Below are positions 24,142-33,159 of a stretch of 64,000 bases of DNA, in pieces. Under the pieces are notes generated by a model, which did no database searches, was not told the origin of the DNA, and was given only the letters and a program-made list of their open reading frames with translations. A program made the position numbers and the translations under genes. Position 1 is the stretch's first letter; each line of letters opens with the position of its first letter. The DNA is from Massilia niastensis DSM 21313. Lineage in GTDB: Bacteria > Pseudomonadota > Gammaproteobacteria > Burkholderiales > Burkholderiaceae_D. The stretch lies in contig NZ_KB908081.1 of NCBI RefSeq assembly GCF_000382345.1, positions 62,001-126,000 on the forward strand, in the 5' to 3' direction.

Positions 24142-25194
24142 GCTGTCACCGTTGCATATGGAAGAGTCCGATCGCGGCCCGGAGAAATTGCTCTGCTGAA
24201 CTGATGCGCCCGCCGTCCAGCACCCATTGCCAGCCGAGATAGTTGGGCAGGTAGCGCGACGCGACCCCGTGGAAGCGCGCCAGCCATTCGCGAAAGCGCC
24301 GTGGTAGGCGTTGACGTTCTGCACGTGGATGGCGCCACGCAGCCGCTCGCCGGCGCGCAGGTTGACGGCGTGATGCGCGATGCCGGCTTCCCGGGCAAAG
24401 GCGCGGTAGGCGGCGTGCGGGTCGGTCACGAGCAGGACCTCGGGATCGAGCACCGGCCGCAAATGCTGGTGCAGCTGGCGGGTGGTGACCGGTCCGCGTC
24501 CCGTGACATAGTCGACGGTCTGCCCCGTGCGATCGCGTGCCACCAGGATGCAGTCGAGTTCCCGCGAGATGCCGCGCCGCCTGGCCACGCCGCCCCGCTT
24601 GCGCGCAGGACGATCGAGCGTGCGCGATCCCTTTTGCGATTCGAGCAGGAACATTTCGTCGGCCTCGGCAATGCCTTTTAAACTGCTTGGCCGGTCGAGT
24701 TTGGCCAGGTGCAGGACGCGGTGGCGCCAGCGAAAACTGGTGTTCCGATGCACATTCACCGCCTTGGCCGCCGCCCGGACCGACTTCGAGTCGAGCATCG
24801 TGTCGAGGTAGTCGGGCCATTTCGCACGGTGCCGCAGCCGCGCCAGCGGCGTGCCGGTGAGATCGTTGAAGGTGCGCCCGCACTGGCGGCAGCGGTAGCG
24901 CTGCAAGCCATCGGCATGGCCGTGCCGGTGGCAACGCTTGCTTGCGCAGGCGGGGCAGCAGCGCCGGGCCGCCCTGGCCTGCGCGATCGCTTCGACGACC
25001 CGGTCCAGGCCGACGGCCGGACGCAGGGCTTGCAGCACCTGTGCCCGCTGGGGCCGGGTCAGCCCGGGCAACCGTTTCAGCCACCTCTTGAAACTCGCCG
25101 CCTTCATCCTGCCTCCGCCCTCGATGCGATAGGCGTTGGACCAGGCAAAAGCTCAACAGTTCATGGCGGACCAACAGGCAATGGTGACAGCGCC
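24139..25194 (-). mobile_element. IS1595-like insertion sequence, about 1.06 kb
   Basis: A single transposase reading frame lies between near-perfect 16-bp inverted ends: GCGCTGTCACCGTTGC at 24140-24155 and the complement of GCGCTGTCACCATTGC at 25178-25193, one mismatch. Outside both ends lies a run of eight As (24131-24138 and 25195-25202), matching the 8-bp duplication known for the IS1595 family. The right copy of the A-run is the T-tract of the terminator of the MHS transporter gene on the minus strand, so the element landed in that terminator. The transposase is frameshifted, so the copy is probably not autonomous. Confidence 0.82.
24146..25107 (-). pseudogene. IS1595-family transposase, frameshifted
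   Basis: The N-terminal part has the family zinc finger (CPACASKRCHRHG, then YRCRQCGRTFNDLTGTPL), a helix-turn-helix-like segment (SVRAAAKAVNVHRNTSFRW) and DDE-type catalytic regions AEADEMFLLES, LLVTDPHAAY and HVQNVNAYH. Near 24300 the reading shifts: in frame it becomes a non-conserved Ser/Arg-rich tail ending at 24100. One base shifted, it continues as RRFREWLARFHGVASRYL and on to a stop at 24146 inside the left inverted repeat. That second tail is the conserved IS1595 C-terminus, so a single base appears to be missing after the codon for His in AYH. A sequencing error cannot be excluded. Confidence 0.85.
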
Positions 25195-25205
25195 AAAAAA
25201 AATGC
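25190..25205 (+). repeat. Right direct repeat at the IS insertion
   Basis: Second copy of the 16-base repeat found at 24126-24141. Its A-run is also the start of the transporter terminator (T-tract on the minus strand). Confidence 0.65.
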
Positions 25206-25227
25206 CGCTGTTCCCAGCGGCATTTTT
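25195..25227 (-). terminator. Terminator of the MHS transporter gene, target of the IS
   Basis: ATGCCGCTG pairs with CAGCGGCAT around a four-base loop, with A/T runs on both sides. On the minus strand the hairpin is followed by eight Ts, which the IS insertion duplicated, so the terminator still looks intact. Confidence 0.88.
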
Positions 25228-25243
25228 CGTTGCAGGGACGGCT

Positions 25244-26944
25244 TTAGTCCTGCGCGTAGATATTGTTGTCCTTGGTCTCCCGCACGAACAGCGCACCGAT
25301 CACGAAGGTGATCAGGGCGACGACGATCGGATACCACAGGCCATAGTAGATGTCGCCCTTGAAGGCCACCAGCGCGAAGGCCGTGGTCGGCAGCAGGCCG
25401 CCGAACCAGCCGTTACCGATGTGGTAAGGCAGGGACATCGAGCTGTAGCGGATGCGGGTCGGGAACATCTCGACCAGCATGGCCGCGATCGGGCCGTACA
25501 CCATGGTCACGTAGATCACCAGGATGAATAGCAGCAGCACCAGCATCGGCTTGTTGATGGCTGCCGGATCGGCTTTTTCCGGATAGCCGGCGGTCTTCAG
25601 CGCCCCGCTCACTTCCTTCTTGAGCGCGGCTTCGCGGGCCTTGCTGGCGGCGTCGAAGTTCAGGTTATCCGGCGTCATGACGGCGTTGAAGGATGTAAAT
25701 TCCTTGTCGCCGACCTTGATGGCGGCCACGGTGCCCGCCGGGGCGTCGATGCGGTTGTAGCTCACCGAGGCGGCGGTCAGCATGCGGGTGGCGATGTCGC
25801 AGGAGGACGGGAACTTCTTGGTGCCGGTGGCGTCAACCTGGAAGCTGCAGGTGTTCGGATCGGCCACGACCACCACCGGCGAGGTCTGGATCGCGGTTTC
25901 GAGGGCCGGGTTGCCGTAGTGGGTGATGGCCTTGAAGATCGGGAAGTAGGTCGCCGCGGCGATCAGGCAGCCGCCCAGGATGATCCACTTGCGGCCGATC
26001 CTGTCCGACAGCGAGCCGAAGAAGATGAAGAACGGGGTCGCCAGCAGCAGCGAGATCGCGATCAGGATGTTGGCGGTGGCGCCGTCGATCTTCAGGGTCT
26101 GGGTCAGGAAGAACAGCGCGTAGAACTGGCCGGTGTACCAGACCACCGCCTGGCCCATGGTCAGGCCGACCAGCGCCAGGATCACGATCTTGGCATTCTT
26201 CGGCTTCAGGAAGGCTTCGGTCAGCGGCGCCTTCGAGGTCTTGCCTTCGGCTTTCATCTTGGCGAAGGCCGGCGACTCGTTCATCGACAGGCGGATCCAC
26301 ACCGAGATACCCAGCAGGATCACCGACACCAGGAAGGGGATACGCCAGCCCCAGGCCTGGAACTCCTCTTCGCCGATCGCGGTACGCACGCCCAGGATCA
26401 CCAGCAGCGACAGGAACAGGCCCATGGTCGCGGTGGTCTGGATCCAGGCGGTGAAGAAGCCGCGCTTGCCCTCCGGCGCATGTTCGGCCACATAGGTTGC
26501 CGCGCCGCCATATTCACCGCCCAGCGCCAGGCCCTGCAGGATGCGCAGGCTGACCAGGATGATCGGCGCCGCGATGCCGATCTGCGCATGGCTCGGCAGC
26601 AGGCCGACCAGGAAGGTCGACGCGCCCATGATCAGGATGGTGATCAGGAAGGTGTACTTGCGGCCGATCATGTCGCCCAGCCGGCCGAACACCAGCGCGC
26701 CGAACGGACGCACGATGAAACCGGCCGCGAAGGCCATCAGGGCGAAGATGAAGGTGGTGGTGGGGTCGCCGATGAAGAATTGCTTGGCGATAATGGCAGC
26801 GAGAGAACCGTAGAGGTAGAAGTCGTACCATTCGAATACGGTGCCGAGGGAAGAAGCGAAGATGACCTTTTTTTCTTCCTTGGTCAGTCCGGCGGAGGAT
26901 GGTGCAGCTTTTCCTCCGGCGGTCATGCCGGGTGTGATAGCCAT
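25244..26944 (-). CDS. MFS transporter, metabolite:H+ symporter (MHS) family
   Basis: A 566-residue inner-membrane proton symporter. MHS hallmarks are GTVFEWYDFYLYGSLAA in TM1, RPFGALVFGRLGDMIGRKYTF between TM2 and TM3, LQGLALGGEYGGAATYVAEHAP and the second-half copy GSLSDRIGRKW. It is longer than most family members because of a polar insert of about 120 residues between the late helices (roughly 385-505, containing NTCSFQ and SSCDIAT), predicted outside the membrane. GGAG lies before the ATG at 26944; an upstream extension is unconserved. Substrate is unknown; relatives carry organic acids, shikimate or betaines. Its terminator holds the IS. Confidence 0.9.
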   Translation of the reverse strand: MAITPGMTAGGKAAPSSAGLTKEEKKVIFASSLGTVFEWYDFYLYGSLAAIIAKQFFIGDPTTTFIFALMAFAAGFIVRPFGALVFGRLGDMIGRKYTFLITILIMGASTFLVGLLPSHAQIGIAAPIILVSLRILQGLALGGEYGGAATYVAEHAPEGKRGFFTAWIQTTATMGLFLSLLVILGVRTAIGEEEFQAWGWRIPFLVSVILLGISVWIRLSMNESPAFAKMKAEGKTSKAPLTEAFLKPKNAKIVILALVGLTMGQAVVWYTGQFYALFFLTQTLKIDGATANILIAISLLLATPFFIFFGSLSDRIGRKWIILGGCLIAAATYFPIFKAITHYGNPALETAIQTSPVVVVADPNTCSFQVDATGTKKFPSSCDIATRMLTAASVSYNRIDAPAGTVAAIKVGDKEFTSFNAVMTPDNLNFDAASKAREAALKKEVSGALKTAGYPEKADPAAINKPMLVLLLFILVIYVTMVYGPIAAMLVEMFPTRIRYSSMSLPYHIGNGWFGGLLPTTAFALVAFKGDIYYGLWYPIVVALITFVIGALFVRETKDNNIYAQD

Positions 26945-27242
26945 GTTGTGTCTCCGTATAGTATTTGTGTTACCGGATGGAAGTTGCCAAAATGCTGATT
27001 TAGGGTCAGCTGCGAGCGAGTGTGTTCCTCGAACCTTACGCGATTCTTGCTCCAAACTTACATGAAGCTGACAAGAGGCCTCTCGTCCACCCTGCTGCTG
27101 TGTCGGACAATGCCTCTTTCACTCGGAAGGAAGCTCCTATAAGGTGTAATATGCCTTTTGATTAATTTTTCGAACGACCGTACTTAACCGTGCTATTCTC
27201 GATCGGCCCTGGTGGCCATGACAAGATTTTTAAGGAAGAAGA
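26945..27242. other. Divergent intergenic region
   Basis: 298 bases between the MHS transporter and the Dabb gene, AT-richer than the surroundings. It must carry promoters for both directions, but no consensus -35/-10 pair stands out, and no RNA gene or repeat was recognised. Confidence 0.5.
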
Positions 27243-27545
27243 ATGATCAAACATATCGTGATGTGGAAACTCAAGGAACAGGCCGAGGGCGCGGACCGCG
27301 CCGCCAATGCGCGCGAGATGAAGCGCCGCCTCGACGAATGCGCCCACATCGTGCCCGGCATCCTCAAGTTCGAGGTGGTGCTGGCCCAGCCGGGCCTGGA
27401 AGCGACCTACGATGTCGTGCTGTATTCCGAGTTCGCCGACAAGGCCGCGCTCGAAGCCTACGCGAAGCACCCGACCCACCAGGCCCTGGTGCCCTTCATC
27501 GGCGCCATCCGCGAAGGGCGCCAGTGCATGGATTACGAGATCTGA
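27243..27545 (+). CDS. Dabb (stress-responsive alpha/beta-barrel) domain protein
   Basis: A 100-residue dimeric ferredoxin-like domain. The start IKHIVMWKLK, the middle GILKFEVVLAQPGLEATYDVVLYSEF and the end YAKHPTHQAL are typical of Dabb proteins. AAGGAAGAAGA precedes the ATG. Members include small enzymes and stress proteins, and the exact role is unknown. It is followed at 29 bp by an SDR gene and then a second SDR, so the three may serve one oxidative or lipid-related pathway. Confidence 0.88.
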   Translation: MIKHIVMWKLKEQAEGADRAANAREMKRRLDECAHIVPGILKFEVVLAQPGLEATYDVVLYSEFADKAALEAYAKHPTHQALVPFIGAIREGRQCMDYEI

Positions 27546-27574
27546 ACCGTCATACCAATCACCATGGAGACAGC

Positions 27575-28357
27575 ATGCGCACTACCCAGGAACTGTTTTC
27601 CCTGAAAGGCAAGACCGCCATCGTGACCGGCGGCTCGCGCGGGCTCGGCCTGCAGATGGCCGAGGCGCTCGGCGAGCAGGGCGCCCGGATCGTGATCTCG
27701 TCGCGCAAGCAGGAAGAGCTGGACCAGGCCGTGGCCCACCTGGCGCAGCGCGGCATCGAGGCCGTGGCGATCGCGGCCGACCTGTCGGATGAAGCGCAGG
27801 TGAACGCCTTCGTCGACGAGGCGCTGCGCCGGCTCGGCCATGTCGACATCCTGGTCAACAATGCGGGCGCCACCTGGGGCGCGCCGGCCGAGGACTATCC
27901 CCTGGAAGCCTGGGACAAGGTGATGAACCTGAATGTGCGCGCGATCTTCCTCGTGACGCAGCGGGTCGGCAAGCTGTCGATGATCCCGCGCCACCATGGC
28001 CGCGTCATCACCATCTCGTCGATCGCCGGCCTGGCCGGCAACCCGCCGGGCATGATGCAGACCCTCGCGTACAACACTTCCAAGGGCGCGGTGGTAAATT
28101 TCACCAGGACCCTCGCGGGCGAATGGGGACGCCACGGCATCACGGTCAATTCGATCGCGCCGGGCTTCTTCCCGTCGAAGATGACCAAGGGCGTGCTGGC
28201 CGCCTTCGGCCAGGACAAGCTGGCCAGCGAAGCGCCGCTGGGCCGGCTGGGCGACGACGAGGACCTGAAGGGCGCGGTGGTGCTGTTCGCCTCCGACGCC
28301 GGCAAGCACATTACCGGACAGATCCTGGCTGTCGATGGAGGCGTATCCGCGGTCTGA
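27575..28357 (+). CDS. Short-chain dehydrogenase/reductase (FabG/gluconate dehydrogenase-like)
   Basis: A 260-residue classical SDR. The Rossmann motif is TGGSRGLG (NADP-compatible, with Arg after Ser), then NNAG and the catalytic Ser-Tyr-Lys set in TISSIAG and YNTSKGA. The C-terminus GQILAVDGG is typical. The ATG at 27575 has GGAGA four bases upstream, and the protein starts just before the Rossmann strand. The substrate is unknown. It resembles FabG and 5-keto-gluconate reductases, and the 28-bp gap to the next SDR suggests co-transcription. Confidence 0.9.
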   Translation: MRTTQELFSLKGKTAIVTGGSRGLGLQMAEALGEQGARIVISSRKQEELDQAVAHLAQRGIEAVAIAADLSDEAQVNAFVDEALRRLGHVDILVNNAGATWGAPAEDYPLEAWDKVMNLNVRAIFLVTQRVGKLSMIPRHHGRVITISSIAGLAGNPPGMMQTLAYNTSKGAVVNFTRTLAGEWGRHGITVNSIAPGFFPSKMTKGVLAAFGQDKLASEAPLGRLGDDEDLKGAVVLFASDAGKHITGQILAVDGGVSAV

Positions 28358-28385
28358 ACGAATCCGTTCCACTTGGGGAGATGCG

Positions 28386-29294
28386 ATGAAGGAGTTTCGC
28401 GGCAAGGTCGCGGTCATCACGGGTGCGGCTAGCGGCCTCGGCCGCGAGTTCGCCAACGAGGCCGCCGGGCTGGGCATGAAGCTGGTGCTGGCCGACGTCC
28501 AGGCGAAGGCGCTGGAGCATGCGGCCGACGAGCTGCTGCACCGGGGCGTCGAGGTGCTGGCCATGGTGTGCGACGTGCGCAAGGGCGCGCATGTACAGGA
28601 ACTGGCCGATTCGGCGATCGCGCGCTTCGGCGCCGTGCACCTGGTGTTCAACAATGCGGGCGTCGGGGTGGGCGGGCTGGTCTGGGAAAATTCGGAGCAG
28701 GACTGGGAATGGGTGCTGGGCGTGAACCTGTGGGGCGTGATCCATGGGGTGCGCGTGTTCACCCGCGTGATGCTCGAGTGCGCCGCGGCCGATCGGGGTT
28801 ACCAGGGGCATATCGTGAATACGGCCTCGATGGCCGGGCTGCTGAACGCGCCGGCGCTGGGGGTCTACAACGTGTCCAAGCATGCGGTGGTGGCGCTGAG
28901 CGAGACCCTGCACCACGATTTGCAGCTGGTCGACGCGCCGATCGGGGCGTCGGTGCTGTGTCCGTATTTCGTGCCGACCGGGATCGCCCACTCGCACCGG
29001 CACCGGCCCGAGGAACTGCTGAGCGAGGAAAGCATCACCGCCAGCCAGCAGGCGGCGCAGGCGCTGACCGAGAAGGCGGTCGGATCGGGCAAGCTGTCGG
29101 CGGAGGATGTGGCGCGGCTGACCTTCGACGCGATCCGGCAGGGGCAGTTCTATATCTATTCCCATCCGCACGCGCTGGGGGCGGTGGAAGAGCGCTTCGA
29201 CGCCATCGTGCATGCGCGGTCGCCGGCGGATCCGTACGCGGCGACGCCGCAGATCAGGGAGTTGCTCAAGGCCGGGATCAAGAGGCGGCGATAG
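28386..29294 (+). CDS. Short-chain dehydrogenase with extended C-terminus
   Basis: A 302-residue SDR: TGAASGLG cofactor loop, NNAG, active-site Ser in NTASMAG and YNVSKHAV. An Asp after the second strand (LADVQAK) points to NAD(H). About 60 residues follow the usual catalytic core (HRHRPEELLSEES to the end), a layout common in SDRs acting on larger hydrophobic alcohols. GGGGAG lies before the ATG. It forms a unit with the Dabb and first SDR genes. The substrate cannot be told from the sequence. Confidence 0.9.
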   Translation: MKEFRGKVAVITGAASGLGREFANEAAGLGMKLVLADVQAKALEHAADELLHRGVEVLAMVCDVRKGAHVQELADSAIARFGAVHLVFNNAGVGVGGLVWENSEQDWEWVLGVNLWGVIHGVRVFTRVMLECAAADRGYQGHIVNTASMAGLLNAPALGVYNVSKHAVVALSETLHHDLQLVDAPIGASVLCPYFVPTGIAHSHRHRPEELLSEESITASQQAAQALTEKAVGSGKLSAEDVARLTFDAIRQGQFYIYSHPHALGAVEERFDAIVHARSPADPYAATPQIRELLKAGIKRRR

Positions 29295-29330
29295 CGAGTC
29301 GCTTCGCCGCCGCCCGCTTCGGCGCCTCGC

Positions 29331-30092
29331 TCAGGCCACCGCTTCCGCCTGCGGCTGCACGATACGCTCATGCAGCTCGGGTTCCGCATCCCGGTACAGC
29401 TTGACGACCGTCGAGGTGCGGGTCCCATACCCCGGCGACTCGATGCACACCGGCGACAGCATGCGCTCGACCTCGATCGGCACCCCGGTCTCCGGCAGGC
29501 GCAGGTCGGGCGCACGCGTGGTATCGGCCAGCATCTCGAAATAGGCGTCTTCCGGCGCCCCCTGGCACAGCAGGCTCGCGAACTGGGCCTTGGTGCGCAG
29601 GACCTTGGGCCAGGACGCATCCAGCAAGCCGTTCGAGATCCCGTAGATGCGCCCGGGTTCCAGCGGCCGGCCGTTGCGCGGATCGCCGCCGCCGCGGTTC
29701 GAGTACCAGTACAGGGTGTCGCGGTCGCCCAGCACCAGGTTGTAGCCGTTGTACAGGTCGGGCTCGGCCGCCAGCTTCGCCACGTACGCGGCGGCGTCGA
29801 GGTCGGCCTTGAGGAAATCGGCCACCAGCGCGCCGCGCGACGGGGCGTCGAGGCGCCGCTCGCCCGGGGCGCGGATATTGGTCAGCGCGGCGAAGCGCGG
29901 GCCGTTGGCGCCGGTGAGCGACACGCCCATCCAGCTGCCGCCGCCCTGCAGGTCGCGGCCGGCGATGACATGCGGATGGTCGGGCCAGCTGGCTGCCGGC
30001 GCAGCCGGCCGGTCGTAGAATTCGTCGCGGTTGGCCACGGCGATCACGGGAACGCCGGGAACCACCTGCCATGCAAAGACGATCAGGCACAT
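29331..30092 (-). CDS. NRDE family protein (TANGO2-like)
   Basis: A 253-residue member of the NRDE/TANGO2 family, named for the motif present here as ANRDEFYDRP (residues 19-28). Cys2 directly after the initiator Met fits the Ntn-hydrolase-like fold proposed for the family. Other conserved patches are GRDLQGGGSWMGV, NGYNLVLGD and ISNGLLD. Eukaryotic relatives are linked to heme and lipid handling; the bacterial role is open. It overlaps the preceding DUF4936 gene by 10 bases. Confidence 0.92.
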   Translation of the reverse strand: MCLIVFAWQVVPGVPVIAVANRDEFYDRPAAPAASWPDHPHVIAGRDLQGGGSWMGVSLTGANGPRFAALTNIRAPGERRLDAPSRGALVADFLKADLDAAAYVAKLAAEPDLYNGYNLVLGDRDTLYWYSNRGGGDPRNGRPLEPGRIYGISNGLLDASWPKVLRTKAQFASLLCQGAPEDAYFEMLADTTRAPDLRLPETGVPIEVERMLSPVCIESPGYGTRTSTVVKLYRDAEPELHERIVQPQAEAVA

Positions 30093-30367
30093 GGGATCAG
30101 ATCCGTAAAGACTTCGGCCCGGCGCGGGCCTTCGATGTAGGGGAGCAGGCCGGCGGCGGCCTGTTCCAGGATAGGCGCGAAGCCGTCGCCGACCGCCGGA
30201 TAGACTTCCATCCAGGTCTGCAGGCCGTCCTTCGCCCCGGGCCGGCGCTTGAGCTCCGCCCGCACGCCTTCGCCATCGGCGAGGCGCTGCTGCATCTCCC
30301 GCACCAGCGGGGCGAGGCGCGCGGCGTCGCCGTCACGCACCTTGTAGTAAACGTAGAGATCGACCAT
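30083..30367 (-). CDS. DUF4936 family protein
   Basis: A 94-residue soluble protein starting VDLYVYYKVRDGDAARL with a WMEVYPAV strand, recognised as DUF4936, a betaproteobacterial family of ferredoxin-like fold with no assigned function. It sits three bases after ygfZ and overlaps the NRDE gene by 10 bases, so the three are one translationally linked unit. Confidence 0.85.
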   Translation of the reverse strand: MVDLYVYYKVRDGDAARLAPLVREMQQRLADGEGVRAELKRRPGAKDGLQTWMEVYPAVGDGFAPILEQAAAGLLPYIEGPRRAEVFTDLIPCA

Positions 30368-30370
30368 CGC

Positions 30371-31429
30371 CTAGATGTCGAGCGGATCGAGATCGTAGGG
30401 CATGGGCTGGAAGCGCAGCAGCGGTCCGGTGGCCGAGCCGAGATGCACTTCCTCGTCGAGCGCGGCCAGCTTCATCTCGACCAGCGCGTCGGCGCCGCCG
30501 GCGCCGTTCGGCGCGGCGTTGACGACCATGCCGCAGGGCTGGCTCGGATCGGCCGCCGAGTATACTTCGTCGCCCGGACGGGCCGCCGCATCGTCCACGC
30601 TGGCCAGGGCGGTACGGCGCTTGAGCTTGCCAAGATACTGGCTGCGTGCGACGATCTCCTGGCCCGGGTAGCAACCCTTCTTGAAGTTCACGCCACCCAG
30701 CAGTTCGAGATTGACCATCTGCGGCACGAACTGCTCCTGGGTCGCCAGGGTCACCTGCGGCACGCCGGCATGGATCGACGAGAGCCGCCAGGCCTGGTTG
30801 CCGCCGAGCGCGAGTTCGGCGCCCAGCGCGGGCAGGGCGGCGCCCGCCGTGTCGACCGAGGTCAGCCACATGTAGCGGGGCGCGCCGAAGGCGTCGGCCA
30901 GGCGCAGCACGGTGCCGAAGGTGCCGTCGGTCTTGCCGTAGGGTGCGTCGGGCAGGGTGTCGACATGGCGGCGCAGCAGCGCTTCGGCCCTGGCGCCGCC
31001 CAGGCCGAGCACGGCCTGGAAGGGCGCTTCGCCGGTGGCGTCGCGCAGCTTGGCCCTGGAGCGCAGCACGAACATCGAGAGACGCTTCTGCAGCGGCGCC
31101 TGGATGGCGCGCGGCAGCTGGAGGTACACTGCATCGGCATCGCGCCACATCAGGAAGCTTGCCTGCAGGCGGCCTTTCGGGGTGCAATAGCCGGCCAGGC
31201 GGGCTTCCGCCAGCCCGAGGTGCTCGACATCGTTGGTCAGCTGGTTATGCAGGAAACCGGCGGCATCGTCGCCGGCGACGGCAATGAGGCCGAGGTCGGT
31301 GACCGGGGCGACGAAGCCGGCGGCGAGATCGCCGGGTGTCAGCACGCGGCCGAAATCCTCGACCTGGGTGGCTTCATCGACATGGAAACGGGCGCCAAGG
31401 GCGGAAAGGTGGTCTGTCCAGTTGCTCAT
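30371..31429 (-). CDS. ygfZ: Folate-binding protein YgfZ (GcvT-like, Fe-S repair)
   Basis: A 352-residue aminomethyltransferase-fold protein. The signature KGCYPGQEIVAR (K-G-C-Y-x-G-Q-E) identifies YgfZ, a tetrahydrofolate-dependent factor needed for making or repairing certain iron-sulfur enzymes such as MiaB. FLHNQLTNDV and YCTPKGRLQASFL are the matching N-terminal patches. It has no signal peptide. It heads the ygfZ-DUF4936-NRDE operon, divergent from mltG with 120 bp between. Confidence 0.95.
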   Translation of the reverse strand: MSNWTDHLSALGARFHVDEATQVEDFGRVLTPGDLAAGFVAPVTDLGLIAVAGDDAAGFLHNQLTNDVEHLGLAEARLAGYCTPKGRLQASFLMWRDADAVYLQLPRAIQAPLQKRLSMFVLRSRAKLRDATGEAPFQAVLGLGGARAEALLRRHVDTLPDAPYGKTDGTFGTVLRLADAFGAPRYMWLTSVDTAGAALPALGAELALGGNQAWRLSSIHAGVPQVTLATQEQFVPQMVNLELLGGVNFKKGCYPGQEIVARSQYLGKLKRRTALASVDDAAARPGDEVYSAADPSQPCGMVVNAAPNGAGGADALVEMKLAALDEEVHLGSATGPLLRFQPMPYDLDPLDI

Positions 31430-31549
31430 AAGTCCAAAATGGCTTCTATAAACGGCTTCTATTTTTGCAATTAGGCTTTATTATTACGGCCTCATTATAG
31501 AGTTGTCAGGAAAAACGCGCCGGACACGGCGCATTCCACGCAAAACCAC

Positions 31550-32548
31550 ATGGCACTAATTAAAAAACTCGTTGTCGCCGGCGTCGTTGTCTCGATCGTC
31601 GCGGTCGGCAGTTTCTCGTGGTGGGCCAAGCATCCCTTGACCACCGCCGAACCCGCGATCGAATTCACCGTCAACCCGGGCAGCGGGGCGGGCGCCGCCG
31701 CGCAGCAGATGGCCAGCGCCGGGGTGCCGGTCAACCGCTACCTGTTCGCGCTGCTGGCGCGCCTCACCGGCCAGGCTTCGCGCATCAAGGCCGGCAGCTA
31801 CGAGCTCAAGCCGAACACGAGCCCGCGCCAGCTGCTGACCCAGCTGGTGCGCGGCGAGTTCGCCCAGGAAGCGATCACGATCATCGAAGGCTGGACCTTC
31901 CGCCAGATGCGCCAGGCGGTGGCGGCGCACCTGCGCCTCAAGCACGACACCATCAAGCTCAGCGACAAGGAACTGATGGAGAAGATCTCGGCCGACTACA
32001 AGGACCCGGAAGGCCTGTTCTTCCCGGACACCTACCTGTTCGCCAAAGGCACGTCCGAGCTCGATATCTACCGCAAGGCCCACCAGGCCATGCTGGACCA
32101 CCTGAAGCGGGCCTGGGAGGCGCGCGACACGTCCCTGCCGTACAAGAATCCCTACGAGGCCCTGATCATGGCCTCGATCGTGGAGAAGGAAACCGGCCAG
32201 AAGAGCGAGCGCAACATGATCGCCGGCGTGTTCGTGAACCGCCTGCGCACCGGCATGCTGCTGCAGACCGACCCGACCGTGATCTACGGCATGGGCGAGC
32301 GCTTCGACGGCCAGATCCGCAAGAAGGACCTGGAAACCGACACCCCGTACAACACCTATACGCGCGGCGGCCTGCCGCCCACGCCGATCTCGCTGCCGGG
32401 CCTGCAGTCGCTGCGCGCGGCCCTGGAGCCGGCTAAGACCCCGGCGCTGTACTTCGTCGCGCGCGGCGACGGCACCAGCCAGTTCTCGGACAACCTGAAC
32501 GACCACAACCGGGCCGTCAACCAGTACCAGCGGCGGATGACCCAATGA
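31550..32548 (+). CDS. mltG: Endolytic murein transglycosylase MltG
   Basis: A 332-residue single-pass inner-membrane enzyme that cleaves nascent peptidoglycan strands and limits glycan chain length. An N-terminal membrane anchor ([19 protein letters not shown]) is followed by a LysM-like region and the YceG domain. The catalytic Glu is in [10 protein letters not shown], and [21 protein letters not shown] and [15 protein letters not shown] are family hallmarks. The stop overlaps the tmk start by 4 bases (ATGA). First gene of mltG-tmk-holB-pilZ. Confidence 0.97.
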   Translation: MALIKKLVVAGVVVSIVAVGSFSWWAKHPLTTAEPAIEFTVNPGSGAGAAAQQMASAGVPVNRYLFALLARLTGQASRIKAGSYELKPNTSPRQLLTQLVRGEFAQEAITIIEGWTFRQMRQAVAAHLRLKHDTIKLSDKELMEKISADYKDPEGLFFPDTYLFAKGTSELDIYRKAHQAMLDHLKRAWEARDTSLPYKNPYEALIMASIVEKETGQKSERNMIAGVFVNRLRTGMLLQTDPTVIYGMGERFDGQIRKKDLETDTPYNTYTRGGLPPTPISLPGLQSLRAALEPAKTPALYFVARGDGTSQFSDNLNDHNRAVNQYQRRMTQ

Positions 32549-33159
32549 CCGTGCGCGGCAAATTCATCACCCTCGAAGGCATCGACGGCGCCGGCAAGTC
32601 GACCCACATCGGCTTCGTCACCGACTTCCTGGCGGCGCGCGGCAAGACCGTGGTGTCGTCGCGCGAACCCGGCGGCACCCCGCTCGGCGAAAAGCTGCGC
32701 GAGCTGCTGCTGCACGAGAAGATGCACCTGGAAACCGAGGCGCTCCTGATGTTCGCGGCCCGGCGCGAGCACATCGCCCAGCTGATCGCGCCGCAGATGG
32801 CGCTCGGTAACTGGGTGCTGTCGGACCGCTTCACCGACGCCAGCTTCGCCTACCAGAGCGGCGGGCGCGGCCTGGCGCGCGCTAAAATGGAAGCGCTGGA
32901 GCAGTGGGTCCATCCGGGCCTGCAGCCCGACCTGACCCTGCTGTTCGACGTGCCGCTCGAGGTGGCGCGCGAGCGCCTGGACGCCACCCGCACCCTCGAC
33001 AAGTTCGAGCGCGAGCAGGCCGACTTCTTCGAACGCTGCCGCAACGAATACCTGCGCCGCGCGGCCGAGGATCCGGACCGCATGGCCGTCATCGATTCGA
33101 CCCGGTCGATCGAGGCCACCCGCGCCCGACTCGCCGAAGTACTGGAGAAATTGTTGTGA
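32545..33159 (+). CDS. tmk: Thymidylate kinase
   Basis: Phosphorylates dTMP to dTDP. The 204 residues are full length, with P-loop GIDGAGKST (12-20), the DRF/Y-type motif [13 protein letters not shown] and the lid region ([10 protein letters not shown]). There is no N-terminal extension. It overlaps mltG by 4 bases and abuts holB, a conserved arrangement in proteobacteria. Confidence 0.97.
   Translation: MTVRGKFITLEGIDGAGKSTHIGFVTDFLAARGKTVVSSREPGGTPLGEKLRELLLHEKMHLETEALLMFAARREHIAQLIAPQMALGNWVLSDRFTDASFAYQSGGRGLARAKMEALEQWVHPGLQPDLTLLFDVPLEVARERLDATRTLDKFEREQADFFERCRNEYLRRAAEDPDRMAVIDSTRSIEATRARLAEVLEKLL

Noticed and set aside
24100..24145. In-frame C-terminus of the transposase as the true end
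   Set aside because: It reads outside the inverted repeat and through the target duplication, and is unlike IS1595 proteins. The other frame gives the conserved end inside the element.
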